Of a stretch of DNA of 64,000 nucleotides, positions 15,451 to 23,612 are shown piece by piece. The stretch covers positions 62,001 through 126,000 of the forward strand of contig NZ_AVQI01000020.1 of assembly GCF_000468115.1 (NCBI RefSeq). Direction: 5' to 3'. The translations under genes and the position numbers were made by a program. This DNA comes from Treponema socranskii subsp. socranskii VPI DR56BR1116 = ATCC 35536. Its GTDB lineage: Bacteria > Spirochaetota > Spirochaetia > Treponematales > Treponemataceae. Within the stretch, counting starts at the first letter, position 1, and each line of letters opens with the position of its first letter. The notes below the pieces were generated by a model. The model did no database searches. It had not been told where the DNA came from and was given only the letters and a program-made list of their open reading frames with translations.

Positions 15451-17547
15451 GTGCGGAATTCTCGTTTATTAAAATTATTAATCTGTTTTACGCTCTTCAC
15501 TTTTGCCGTCGGTTTTTCGGGTTGCAGCGAAAGCGGTTTCGATTCGCTTCGCAGGCTGTACGGAGAAGATGCGAATTATTATATCGCGCTTCGGAAAAAA
15601 GCGGACGGCGAAGAAAAAGCGGCACGCCAGCTTTTTTTGCGATGCGCGAAAAAAGGCTCGTATTACGCAGCCCGCCGCAGCGCCGAAGCACTTACACAAT
15701 TCGGTTCGGTGCAGGATCGGCTTTCGGCGTGCGAAAAACTTTTAGCAAACTATACCGACGAAGACGCGCTTTTGATCGCGTTGCGCGAATACGAAAACGC
15801 GGGCGAGTATTCGAAAATTCTCATTTTGACGGAGCCGATCGACGTTGCGTCGTGCAGCAGCGAAATCGCCCGCATTAAATTGAACGCGTTATTTAAAAGG
15901 AACAGCCGGCGTTTTGAAGACGAAGCGTACGTATGGTACACGTCGAGGGCGATGACGCTTTCGATGAATCGGTTGTATCAGGAAACGGTAACTGAAAATC
16001 TTCAATCGGCGAAAAACAAAATTATTAATTTTCGGATCGACGTCTATAATGCGAATTACAATTCGGCGTATGAGCGCTTTTCGGACATTATCGATATCAC
16101 GGTAAAAAGCAAGGCGCTGCCGCTTACGGCGCAGATCGTTTCGGACATGGGAAAGGCCTGTCTCTACGGCAGCTCGAGCTATATAAAAAATGCGAAGATT
16201 TTCAGCGATATTGCGGCACATGAAAAGAACGATGCGGCCGTCGTCTACAATGCGTATTTTTATGCCGGCCGGCTCTACGATAAAGCCGATTCCGATTACG
16301 CGGCGGCGGCGGATCGTTTTGTCCGTGCCATGGACTGTGCGCCGACCGGTGCGCAGTACGACAATGCGCTGTGGTATCTCTTGAACGCCAGTCTGCGCGT
16401 TTCGGTCGATACTTCGATAGACGTGTTTAAAATCCATCGCGCAAAGATCGACAACCCTTCGTACTTCGACGATTTTTTCGAGCTCTTTGCGCCGCTGCTC
16501 CTTTCGCAATCGCGCTGGAGCGATTTTAAAAAAGTATACGACGCTATCGACGGCTACGCATCGGATGTGTCCGTCGGCCGCTTTGCGTATCTTTACGGAC
16601 GGCTCGTGCAGGAAGGTTTGATTGCATCCGGCGAGCCGCGAACGGAAGCCGATAACGCGTTTCGTCGCGTGCTTTCGCTCGATTGCGATCTTTATTATAA
16701 AGCGCTTGCGACGGCAAAACTCGATCTTGACAGAGAAGAGGCGAAAGCTGCGCTGTATCGAACAAAAATTAATAAAAATTTTATAAAGGACGAAGCCGCC
16801 GAGCGGCTGCTTGCGGGTTATGCGCTTTTCGGATTGCCGGAAAAAATTTATCCCGAATGGCTTGCGTTTACTTCCGAAGGTAAAGCGATAAGTGTCGAAT
16901 GCGCCGTTACCCTTTCGGATTTTTTAAATAAAGGGGCGTCGGGTACGGACGAATATTATACGCAGAGCCTTCGGATCGTCGCAAAAACGGCTGCGGAAAG
17001 CGATATGCCGTTCGGCGAAGACGCGTACCGGCTTTTATACCCGCGCAATTATGTGAAAGAGGTTTCCGCTTCGTGCGAAGCGTTCGGTATCGACGAGGCG
17101 ATTTTGTACGCGCTCATCCGCACGGAAAGCTTTTTCAGCAATAATGTCATAAGCGCAGCGGGCGCGCGCGGTTTAACGCAGCTCATGGATTTGACGGCGG
17201 ATGAAATCGCAATGCGCTTGAAACGAAGCGATTACAATTTGCTTGATCCTGCGACGAATATCGAATTCGGCGCATATTATCTCGCATATCTTACGAAGCG
17301 GCTCGACGGTTCGCCGCTCACCGCATTTTTCGCATACAATGCGGGAATCGGGCGGGTACGCCGCTGGATGAATAATTCGCATTTGGAACTCGGCCGACAT
17401 ACGGCAAGCGATTTGTTTCTTGAAACGATTCCGTATTCGGAAACGCGCGACTACGGACGAAAGCTTATCTCCGCTTCGGCGATGTACGGTATTTTGTACT
17501 ACGATACGCCGGTTCAAACCGTTGTGAAAAAAATCACAAATCGATAA
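15451..17547 (+). CDS. soluble-type lytic murein transglycosylase, lipoprotein
   Basis: A 698-residue peptidoglycan-cleaving enzyme. The GTG start gives a lipoprotein signal peptide with lipobox 'FSGC' near residue 25. The middle (about 40-520) is helical and superhelix-like, as in Slt70. The C-terminal SLT domain has the catalytic glutamate in 'ILYALIRTESFF', then 'SAAGARGLTQLMDLTADEIA', 'NIEFGAYYLAYL' and 'AFFAYNAGIGRVRRW'. It would cut glycan strands to 1,6-anhydro ends, probably for wall growth or flagellar insertion. The Shine-Dalgarno is weak (AAGAAG). It is probably cotranscribed with the LysM gene 21 bp upstream. Confidence 0.93.
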   Translation: MRNSRLLKLLICFTLFTFAVGFSGCSESGFDSLRRLYGEDANYYIALRKKADGEEKAARQLFLRCAKKGSYYAARRSAEALTQFGSVQDRLSACEKLLANYTDEDALLIALREYENAGEYSKILILTEPIDVASCSSEIARIKLNALFKRNSRRFEDEAYVWYTSRAMTLSMNRLYQETVTENLQSAKNKIINFRIDVYNANYNSAYERFSDIIDITVKSKALPLTAQIVSDMGKACLYGSSSYIKNAKIFSDIAAHEKNDAAVVYNAYFYAGRLYDKADSDYAAAADRFVRAMDCAPTGAQYDNALWYLLNASLRVSVDTSIDVFKIHRAKIDNPSYFDDFFELFAPLLLSQSRWSDFKKVYDAIDGYASDVSVGRFAYLYGRLVQEGLIASGEPRTEADNAFRRVLSLDCDLYYKALATAKLDLDREEAKAALYRTKINKNFIKDEAAERLLAGYALFGLPEKIYPEWLAFTSEGKAISVECAVTLSDFLNKGASGTDEYYTQSLRIVAKTAAESDMPFGEDAYRLLYPRNYVKEVSASCEAFGIDEAILYALIRTESFFSNNVISAAGARGLTQLMDLTADEIAMRLKRSDYNLLDPATNIEFGAYYLAYLTKRLDGSPLTAFFAYNAGIGRVRRWMNNSHLELGRHTASDLFLETIPYSETRDYGRKLISASAMYGILYYDTPVQTVVKKITNR

Positions 17548-17652
17548 AATTACAGTATATTTATAGTATTAGGTTGAATGACGAAGTTTGAAAGTATCGG
17601 TTAATAAACTCATGCTTTCGGTGATAACCCGTCGGCACCGCTAGGAGATCGT

Positions 17653-17895
17653 ATGGCAAACGAAAGACTTGAAGCTTCGATAAAAGAAGCGCTCGATATG
17701 TTCCGCCCGCAGCTGCAGGCTGACGGCGGCGATATGGAATATATTTCCTTGGATGAACAGAACCGCGTTCATTTAAAATTGGTCGGAGCCTGCGGCAGCT
17801 GTCCCATGGCGATGATGACGCTTAAAATGGGCGTCGAGCGATATCTCAAAGACGCGTGTCCGGAAGTGACGGAAGTCGTTCAGGATATGGATTGA
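17653..17895 (+). CDS. NifU-like C-terminal (Nfu) iron-sulfur scaffold
   Basis: An 80-residue stand-alone Nfu domain. The 'LQADGGDMEYISLDEQNRVHLKLVGACGSCPMAMMTLKMGVERYL' core carries the CxxC pair that two subunits share to hold a 4Fe-4S cluster. Such proteins deliver clusters to apo-enzymes. A good Shine-Dalgarno (AGGAG) precedes the ATG. It is 10 bp upstream of the slyD gene and probably cotranscribed with it, a sensible pairing since SlyD-type proteins handle metals. Confidence 0.93.
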   Translation: MANERLEASIKEALDMFRPQLQADGGDMEYISLDEQNRVHLKLVGACGSCPMAMMTLKMGVERYLKDACPEVTEVVQDMD

Positions 17896-17905
17896 GGAAT
17901 CGAAT

Positions 17906-18418
17906 ATGTGCATTGCAAAAAACAGGATGGTAAAAATACACTATACGCTGAAAGATTCCGACGGCGTGTTGATCGATTCGTCTTCAGGGCTTGCTCCCTT
18001 CGAATACCTGCACGGAAACGGCAATCTGATTCCGGGACTCGAAGCGGAACTTGAAGGCAAAAATCCCGGCGATGCGTTTACGGTAACGGTTTTGCCGAAA
18101 GACGGTTACGGCGAATACGATCCGAAGCTGCACATAGAAGTGCCGCGCGATCAGTTCGACAACGGATCTCCGCTTGAAGTCGGTATGAAATTTCAAGCTC
18201 AGACTGCCGGCGGTCCCATGACGGTGACGATACAAAATATCACGGACAACACCGTTACCGTAGACGGTAACCACGAATTGGCGGGAAAGACGCTCGTATT
18301 CGATATTAAGGTTGTCGACGTGCGCGAAGCGACGGACGAAGAGCTCATGCCCGAGATGTCCGGCTGCGGCAGGAGCTGCAACGGAGGATGCGGAGGCTGC
18401 AGCGGCGGGTGCGGTTGA
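17906..18418 (+). CDS. slyD: SlyD-type FKBP peptidyl-prolyl isomerase
   Basis: A 170-residue prolyl cis-trans isomerase and chaperone. The split FKBP domain ('VKIHYTLKDSDGVLIDSS...FEYLHGNGNLIPGLEAELEGKNPGD') holds an inserted flap near residues 70-125. The C-terminus is a short cysteine- and glycine-rich tail, 'CGRSCNGGCGGCSGGCG', with six Cys in the last 20 residues. E. coli SlyD has a His/Cys tail that binds nickel; here histidine is lacking, so the tail is all-cysteine and may bind zinc, nickel or copper. The presence of a nickel enzyme (LarA, 56378) in the window makes nickel supply a possible role, by inference only. Confidence 0.92.
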   Translation: MCIAKNRMVKIHYTLKDSDGVLIDSSSGLAPFEYLHGNGNLIPGLEAELEGKNPGDAFTVTVLPKDGYGEYDPKLHIEVPRDQFDNGSPLEVGMKFQAQTAGGPMTVTIQNITDNTVTVDGNHELAGKTLVFDIKVVDVREATDEELMPEMSGCGRSCNGGCGGCSGGCG

Positions 18419-18445
18419 TCGCGGTAATCCGAACGACCGCCGGCG

Positions 18446-19027
18446 TCACACTATGCCGAGCGCGCCGCACAGCGTTTTGAAATTTTCTTCTTCGGAAACG
18501 GCGTCGAGCGGAACGATCGTATCGACAAAGGATCGATAGCGCGCCGTCCGCTCGGTAAAAACGTCGTGAAAGACAGCGCGCACTTCTTCTTCGGTTTTCG
18601 GTTCTTTGCGCGCGATATATGCGGGCAGATTTGCGATCGAGCCGTCGTCGTTGAACTTTATCTTTTCCAGAATCCTGTCGAATGCGATTTCTTCGGAAAC
18701 TTCGAGAAAAATAAACATTCCCAAATCACGCAAACGCATCAGCGCCGGAGCGTTGTCGCATATACCGCCGCCGGTCGCGATGACGATCTTTTTACCGGTA
18801 CATTTTTTTTCGAGCACGCGGCAGATTTTTTCTTCGGCGCTCATGAATTTTTCCGGCCCGTAATCGAAGTATATTTGACGCGGCGTAAAACCCGTTTGCT
18901 TTGTGATGATCTCATCGATATCGACAAAGGGAAAAGAAAGTTTTTTTGCGAGGAGACGGCCTTGCGTCGTTTTTCCCGAATGTTTTATGCCGAAGAGGAT
19001 GTATGCCGGATCAGGAGATGTTGTCAT
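18446..19027 (-). CDS. aroK: shikimate kinase
   Basis: A 193-residue P-loop kinase that would phosphorylate shikimate in chorismate synthesis. It has Walker A 'GIKHSGKTT' (residues about 13-21), the shikimate-binding 'FVDIDEIITKQTGFTPRQIYFDYGPEKFMSAEE' region and 'IATGGGICDN'. The lid 'IARKEPKTEEEV' is partly divergent from classic AroK. The start at 19027 was chosen because an ideal promoter (TGGACT-17-TATACT) ends 6 nt before it; the longer ORF would overlap the divergent PrsW-like gene. There is no Shine-Dalgarno, so the mRNA is probably leaderless. Specificity should be considered likely, not certain. Confidence 0.82.
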   Translation of the reverse strand: MTTSPDPAYILFGIKHSGKTTQGRLLAKKLSFPFVDIDEIITKQTGFTPRQIYFDYGPEKFMSAEEKICRVLEKKCTGKKIVIATGGGICDNAPALMRLRDLGMFIFLEVSEEIAFDRILEKIKFNDDGSIANLPAYIARKEPKTEEEVRAVFHDVFTERTARYRSFVDTIVPLDAVSEEENFKTLCGALGIV

Positions 19028-19033
19028 GCCGTC

Positions 19034-19062
19034 AGTATATTGCTTGTAATTGCAAAAGTCCA
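19034..19062 (-). promoter_or_regulatory. promoter of the shikimate kinase gene (leaderless)
   Basis: On the minus strand TGGACT (19062-19057), 17-bp spacer, TATACT (19039-19034); the -10 ends 6 nt before the ATG at 19027. It overlaps the divergent promoter at 19050-19078. Confidence 0.6.
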
Positions 19063-19078
19063 TAACTTGCAGTATGCT
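19050..19078 (+). promoter_or_regulatory. promoter of the PrsW-like gene (leaderless)
   Basis: TTGCAA (19050-19055), 17-bp spacer, TATGCT (19073-19078), then 6 nt to the ATG at 19085. No Shine-Dalgarno is present. Confidence 0.5.
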
Positions 19079-19084
19079 TTTTAT

Positions 19085-19834
19085 ATGAATATCTACGCGC
19101 CGCTTGCGCTTTGCTTTGTTCCTCTCCTTATCATATTTTTGCCGATACACCGCTTCGGTCGCGTCGGGATAATCTCGATGCTGTATGCGGTGCTGCTCGG
19201 CTTGTTGGCTGTAGCGCCTATTTCGATTTTACAGTTTTACGCGGCGGATATTCCGTTTTTGCATTCCGATGATTGGATTACGCAGCTTTTACGCGCGATT
19301 TTGTTTAACGGACTCATCGAAGAATTTATTAAAATGATCGTCATGTTGTTTTTGCCGTCAAAGCGGCTGTCGCTCGGAAAGTTTTTTATGTGCGCGTGTA
19401 TCTGCGGTATGAGTTTGGGCTGTTTTGAATCGGCGATTTATTTTTTGCAGCACTTGCAGCAGGCGAATACGATAGGTGCGCATCTCATCTACGTTCAGCT
19501 GTTTGAGCGAATGTTTACGAGCGATGCGGTGCATACTTTGTGTGCGGGATTGAGCGCTTTGTTTATTCGATCGGTAAAGCGGATGCGGATCGACATCGCC
19601 GCACTTTTGTTTGCGCCGCTGCTGCACGGTCTATACGATTTTTTCGCACTTTACGACGATTTTAAATGGTTTTCTATCGCGGCTATTTTATTTTTGGCCG
19701 TTCAATGCAGGATCAGCTATAGGATGCAATCGGACGAAAAGCAAAAAGCGGATATAAGGTCGAAAGCGAAAAAGACGGCGGAAAAAGAGATGACGAAAAA
19801 GGAAAACTCCGCGAAAAAATTGAAGGTTCGGTAA
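19085..19834 (+). CDS. PrsW-family intramembrane protease-like protein
   Basis: A 249-residue polytopic membrane protein with about seven spans. It carries the motifs of the PrsW glutamic-type family: an EExxK box in 'GLIEEFIKMIVMLF', an FExxxY box in 'GCFESAIYFLQ', and histidines in 'DAVHTLCAG' and 'PLLHGLYDFFALYD'. In Bacillus, PrsW makes the first cut in an anti-sigma factor, so a signalling role at the membrane is possible. The C-terminal 35 residues are a lysine-rich cytoplasmic tail. A longer in-frame ORF reaching to 18566 is only the antisense of aroK. The gene is divergent from aroK with overlapping promoters. Confidence 0.82.
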   Translation: MNIYAPLALCFVPLLIIFLPIHRFGRVGIISMLYAVLLGLLAVAPISILQFYAADIPFLHSDDWITQLLRAILFNGLIEEFIKMIVMLFLPSKRLSLGKFFMCACICGMSLGCFESAIYFLQHLQQANTIGAHLIYVQLFERMFTSDAVHTLCAGLSALFIRSVKRMRIDIAALLFAPLLHGLYDFFALYDDFKWFSIAAILFLAVQCRISYRMQSDEKQKADIRSKAKKTAEKEMTKKENSAKKLKVR

Positions 19835-20036
19835 AGCGGAAAAAACGCTGATTAACGCAGCGGTCGGCGCGTAAAACGAGGGACCTTGGGCGTGTGTATT
19901 TATTGCAAGCGGCGCGGGAATCTTTGCGTTGTATGGTACGGATGCCGCATCGCAGCGTTGCAAAACCGCTGTAAAGGTTTGCAAAAACTATACCGGCGAG
20001 CGGTATATGGATTACCTCGCACGGTCATCGTTCGTG

Positions 20037-20064
20037 TTGACTTTCCGCATCCTTGCGATACAAT
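20037..20064 (+). promoter_or_regulatory. promoter of the PEBP gene
   Basis: TTGACT (20037-20042), 16-bp spacer, TACAAT (20059-20064), followed by a GGAGG Shine-Dalgarno and the ATG at 20086. The 251-bp gap 19835-20085 shows nothing else recognisable. Confidence 0.6.
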
Positions 20065-20085
20065 GATGTGTGGAGGCATCGCGTT

Positions 20086-20544
20086 ATGAAATTGACAAGC
20101 ACGGCGTTTGCCGACGGCGAAAAACTGCCGAAAGAATTTGCAAAAATGGGGGCGAACCGCATTCCACCGCTGAAAATCGAAGGGGTGCCGAACGGGGCAA
20201 AGAGCCTTGCCCTTATCATGCACGATCCCGACGCACCGTGTGCGGGAGGATTTTATCATTGGACGCTGTGGAATATTCCGCCCGAGACGACGGCGATCGG
20301 GGAAGGTGCCGTTCCTCGCGGCGCCGTAGAAGGAAAGACGAGCTGGGGTACGAGCGGCTACAACGGGCCGCAGCCGCCGTTCGGTACGCATCGCTATATC
20401 TTTTACCTCTATGCGCTCGACGCGACGATCGATCTTCGCCCAGGCAGCGACGTCAAAGCGCTCAAAGATGCGATCTCCGGACACGAAATCGAAAGCGCAT
20501 CGCTCACCGGTATGTTCGGCGCGCTGGATAATTTCAGAAAATAA
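20086..20544 (+). CDS. YbhB/YbcL-type phosphatidylethanolamine-binding protein (PEBP)
   Basis: A 152-residue Raf-kinase-inhibitor-like protein. Family motifs are clear: 'LALIMHDPDAPCAGGFYHWTLWNIP' (residues about 45-69, with the DPDAP and HW ligand-pocket residues), 'GYNGPQPPFGTHRYIFYLYALD' (about 91-112). Bacterial members bind small anionic ligands; their physiological role is unsettled. There is no signal peptide, so it is cytoplasmic. The start was chosen by the TGGAGG Shine-Dalgarno. The gene has its own promoter and a bidirectional terminator downstream. Confidence 0.93.
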   Translation: MKLTSTAFADGEKLPKEFAKMGANRIPPLKIEGVPNGAKSLALIMHDPDAPCAGGFYHWTLWNIPPETTAIGEGAVPRGAVEGKTSWGTSGYNGPQPPFGTHRYIFYLYALDATIDLRPGSDVKALKDAISGHEIESASLTGMFGALDNFRK

Positions 20545-20617
20545 CGTTATCTTACGCGAACGAATCGACATACTTCGACGCAAAGCGACGGGGTATTAAA
20601 TCCTCCGTACGAATAAA

Positions 20618-20656
20618 AAACGCGGCGCCGCTTTCAAAAAAGCAAACGCCGCGTTT
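20618..20656. terminator. bidirectional intrinsic terminator between PEBP and Dps genes
   Basis: AAACGCGGCG (20618-20627) pairs with CGCCGCGTTT (20647-20656). U-tracts follow on both strands, serving the convergent genes. Confidence 0.9.
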
Positions 20657-20692
20657 TTTTTATGACTGTCAGCATACGAGCGGAGAAGGCTG

Positions 20693-21133
20693 TCAGCTGT
20701 TATAAGCTTTCAGCATCCACGCCAATTTTTGATATTCTTTTGTAAAACCGTTGAATATGTCGGCCGTCACGCCGTCGCCTTCTTTTTCCGCAAGTTCGAC
20801 GATTTCTTTCGAATCTTTGATCCAATAGTCGGTGTCGGAAACGAGGGCGCGGATCGTCTCGTCGGCGGATTTCGGACCGCCGTCCAATTCTTTGATCGTC
20901 GCCATCGCAAGCGCTTCTTTCATATTTGAAACGGGATTGCCGCCGAGGGCGAGAATGCGTTCGGCAACTTCATCGAGGATGTCGTTCGCTTCGTCGTACA
21001 ACTCTTCGAGTTTTGCATGAAGGGTAAAAAACTGAGTACCCTTTAAGTTCCAATGGAGATTATGTTTTTTGACATAATCGATCATCTGATTTGCAAGATA
21101 CAGATTTAATTTTGATTCCAATTCTTTTGTCAT
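20693..21133 (-). CDS. dps: Dps/ferritin-like protein (4D antigen/TpF1 type)
   Basis: A 146-residue Dps-family mini-ferritin that would form a dodecamer, store iron and detoxify peroxide. The helix with 'YVKKHNLHWNLKGTQFFTLHAKLEELYDEANDILDEVAERI' contains the inter-subunit ferroxidase ligands (H, H, D and E residues in the HxxH...D...E arrangement). The treponemal homologue is the immunogenic 4D/TpF1 antigen. A GAGG Shine-Dalgarno precedes the ATG. It stands alone; the upstream region has TTGACG-17-TATTTT on the minus strand and several short AT palindromes, possible sites for an iron- or peroxide-sensing repressor. Confidence 0.93.
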   Translation of the reverse strand: MTKELESKLNLYLANQMIDYVKKHNLHWNLKGTQFFTLHAKLEELYDEANDILDEVAERILALGGNPVSNMKEALAMATIKELDGGPKSADETIRALVSDTDYWIKDSKEIVELAEKEGDGVTADIFNGFTKEYQKLAWMLKAYNS

Positions 21134-21262
21134 ATAAACCTCGTATTAAAAAACGTTTGAGTTTTATGCAATTTCAAAAAATTGCACTACGCTAACTTCA
21201 TTTAAAATAATAAAAAAAACGGCAATCGTCAACCGTTCATTAAGGATAAGCGTGCGAGGTAC

Positions 21263-21292
21263 TTGAACAGCAGGGATACTTTACCGTACATT
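21263..21292 (+). promoter_or_regulatory. possible promoter of the IclR gene
   Basis: TTGAAC (21263-21268), 18-bp spacer, TACATT (21287-21292). The match is moderate. A strong purine-rich Shine-Dalgarno (AAAGGGGG) follows. Confidence 0.4.
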
Positions 21293-21307
21293 TAAAGGGG
21301 GTGCGTG

Positions 21308-22072
21308 ATGGCGAATGATTACGGTGTTCAGTCTATTGAACGGGCATTGGATATCATCGAAGCGGTAGCGGCAAATAAAAATTCCGCCGTACTGACGAAA
21401 ATCGCCGAAAAAGTAGGTCTGCATAAAAGTACGGCATACCGCATTATTTCGACGCTGCTCAAGCGCGGTTATTTAAAAAAGAATGAAGACGGTACATATA
21501 AAATCGGATTGAAGCTTATCGAAGCGGTGAGCTATTATATCGACAGTTTGGAGCTGCAAACGGAAGTGCGTCCGTACATCGCACAGATTACGGCAAAGTT
21601 CGGGCTTACGTCGCATTTGGGCATTTTGGAAGGCGATAAAGTAGTTTATATCGAAAAGATGGATATATTTTCGAATATCAAATTGTATTCGCAAATCGGA
21701 CTGCGTATGCATGCATACTGTTCTTCGCTCGGCAAGTGCCTTTTGGCAAATTATTCCAACACACAGCTCCGATCGATTATGGGAAGAACCGAATTCACGC
21801 GTTTTACTCCGAATACGATTACGACGATTGAAGCGCTGCAAAAAGAAATCGATTCGGTCAGGCAGCGGGGCTGGGCGATCGACAACGAAGAATTCGAAAT
21901 CGGACACCGCTGTATCGGCGCGCCGGTATACGATTATCGGGGCGATATAATCGCGGCAATAAGCGCAAGCGGCAGCACGACCATACTCACCGACGAGCGG
22001 ATTCCCGAAATAGTCGAATACCTGAAACAAACCGCCGCGGAGATTTCTCAAAATATGGGCTACGTGCCGTAA
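21308..22072 (+). CDS. IclR-family transcriptional regulator
   Basis: A 254-residue regulator. Residues about 5-65 are the winged HTH ('SIERALDIIEAVAANKNSAVLTKIAEKVGLHKSTAYRIISTLLKRGYL'), and residues 75-250 the IclR ligand-binding domain, ending with 'GAPVYDYRGDIIAAISASGSTTIL'. IclR proteins sense small organic acids or aromatic compounds. The start at 21308 was chosen over GTG 21305 because of the AGGGGG spacing. The gene converges on an aldehyde dehydrogenase gene and may control it, but position alone supports this. Confidence 0.93.
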   Translation: MANDYGVQSIERALDIIEAVAANKNSAVLTKIAEKVGLHKSTAYRIISTLLKRGYLKKNEDGTYKIGLKLIEAVSYYIDSLELQTEVRPYIAQITAKFGLTSHLGILEGDKVVYIEKMDIFSNIKLYSQIGLRMHAYCSSLGKCLLANYSNTQLRSIMGRTEFTRFTPNTITTIEALQKEIDSVRQRGWAIDNEEFEIGHRCIGAPVYDYRGDIIAAISASGSTTILTDERIPEIVEYLKQTAAEISQNMGYVP

Positions 22073-22088
22073 GACGGCGTTCATAAAA

Positions 22089-22123
22089 AAGGCGCTCGCG
22101 GATTTTATCCGAAAGCGCCTTTC
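22089..22123 (-). terminator. terminator between iclR and aldehyde dehydrogenase genes
   Basis: AAAGGCGCT (22089-22097) pairs with AGCGCCTTT (22115-22123). The minus strand has a T6 tail after the stem, serving the dehydrogenase; on the plus strand a looser T-rich stretch follows. Confidence 0.8.
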
Positions 22124-22155
22124 GGAATTTTTATAAATTTTTTTAATTTTTTATT

Positions 22156-23592
22156 TTACGCTTCAATAATATTTTTCAGCACGACGGTTTTTACCTTCGT
22201 CATTTCGTTGAACGTGGACATGACGCCTTCAGTGCCGATGCCGCTGTGCTTCCACCCGCCGAAGGGCATTTCAAACGAGCGATAAAAACTCGCTCCGTTG
22301 ATAACCGCTTCGCCCGCTTCCATCGCGTTTGCGATTTTAAACGAGCGTTTTTGATCACGTGAAAATACGCAGCTTGATAAACCGAATACGGAATTGTTTG
22401 CGATTTCGATCGCTTCGGCATCGGTATCGAATCCGATAATCGGTACGACAGGACCGAATATTTCCATGTCTTTTGCGACATCGGCCGTTTTCGGAACATC
22501 CGTGATGACCGTCGGTTCGTAAAAAGCGCCGTTGCGTTTTCCGCCCAAAACGATTTTGCCGCCCTGTTCGACGGTTTTTTGCACTTGCTTTTCAACCTGT
22601 ATCGCCGCTTTTTCGCTGATAAGGCAGGCGATTTTCGTATCTTCGTCGGCAGGATCGCCGAATTTCAGCTGCTTTATTCTTGCAACGGTTTTTTTCGCGA
22701 ATTCGTCTTTCAGCGAATTGTGAATGATAAAGCGCTTGCTTGCGCAGCATACCTGTCCGGTATTGTACATGCGCCCCCACACGAGCTCTTCGACCGCCAA
22801 ATCGACGTCTCCGTCGTCCAGCACGATGAACGCGTCGTTTCCGCCCAATTCAAGCGCCGTGTGCGTAAGGTTTGCAGCCGCCTTTATCGCCGAATCGATT
22901 CCGACTTCGGTGCTTCCCGTCAGCGTAACCAAGCCGACCCGCTTGTCGGAAACGGCGTAACTTTTTACGGAGCCGGGAGCCGTAACGCACTGGATCGCAC
23001 CGTCGGGTACGCCCGCTTCGACGAGCAGTTCCGTCAGCCGCATCAATGTCAACGGATTGTCGGATGAAGGCAGGACGAGCGCGGAGTTGCCCATCATCAA
23101 AGCCGGAGCGACTTTTTGGTCGAACAGGTCGCACGGAAAATTGAACGGAATGATGCACACGACGACGCCGACCGGCTCTCTGAGCACCAGCTGCATCGTT
23201 GTCTGCTGTCCCGCTTCCGTTCCCTGCGGAATGATCGTGCCGTAAAAGTGTTTTGCCCGCTCGATAAATCCGCTGAAGCCGATCGTAACGTTTCCGATTT
23301 CGGCTCTTGCTTCGGTTATGGGTTTGCCGTTTTCGCTCGACAAAAGCCGTGCCAAATCTTCGTGCGATTTTTGCACCAAGCTCAAGAACTTATACAACAC
23401 TTCGGCGCGTTTAAAAACAGGTACTTTCGCCCATTCTTTTTGTCCGCGTACGGCCGCAGCGATTGCCGCATCCAAATCTTTTTCGTTTGCGCGCGGGACA
23501 CTGTCGATCACTTTGCCGGTCGCAGGCGCGATTACGTCAAAGGTTTGACCGCTCGCGCTGTCGGTCTTTTTTCCGTTGATAATCATCTTCAT
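22156..23592 (-). CDS. NAD(P)-dependent aldehyde dehydrogenase
   Basis: A 478-residue enzyme of the ALDH superfamily, close in design to succinate-semialdehyde, lactaldehyde and glycolaldehyde dehydrogenases. The Rossmann part has 'VVCIIPFNFPCDLF' and 'LVTLTGSTEVG'; the general-base glutamate lies in 'ALELGGNDAFIVL' and the catalytic cysteine in 'MYNTGQVCCASKRFIIH' (around residue 280). It is cytoplasmic and would oxidise an aldehyde to an acid. The Shine-Dalgarno GAGG lies 6-7 nt upstream. The FIST gene lies just 20 bp upstream on the same strand, so the two may form one transcript. Confidence 0.92.
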   Translation of the reverse strand: MKMIINGKKTDSASGQTFDVIAPATGKVIDSVPRANEKDLDAAIAAAVRGQKEWAKVPVFKRAEVLYKFLSLVQKSHEDLARLLSSENGKPITEARAEIGNVTIGFSGFIERAKHFYGTIIPQGTEAGQQTTMQLVLREPVGVVVCIIPFNFPCDLFDQKVAPALMMGNSALVLPSSDNPLTLMRLTELLVEAGVPDGAIQCVTAPGSVKSYAVSDKRVGLVTLTGSTEVGIDSAIKAAANLTHTALELGGNDAFIVLDDGDVDLAVEELVWGRMYNTGQVCCASKRFIIHNSLKDEFAKKTVARIKQLKFGDPADEDTKIACLISEKAAIQVEKQVQKTVEQGGKIVLGGKRNGAFYEPTVITDVPKTADVAKDMEIFGPVVPIIGFDTDAEAIEIANNSVFGLSSCVFSRDQKRSFKIANAMEAGEAVINGASFYRSFEMPFGGWKHSGIGTEGVMSTFNEMTKVKTVVLKNIIEA

Positions 23593-23612
23593 AGTTGTTA
23601 CCTCTCGTTAAC

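Noticed and set aside
18566-19084. A long N-terminal extension of the PrsW-like protein
   Set aside because: It is antisense to aroK, is not hydrophobic like the protein itself, and a promoter lies between it and ATG 19085.
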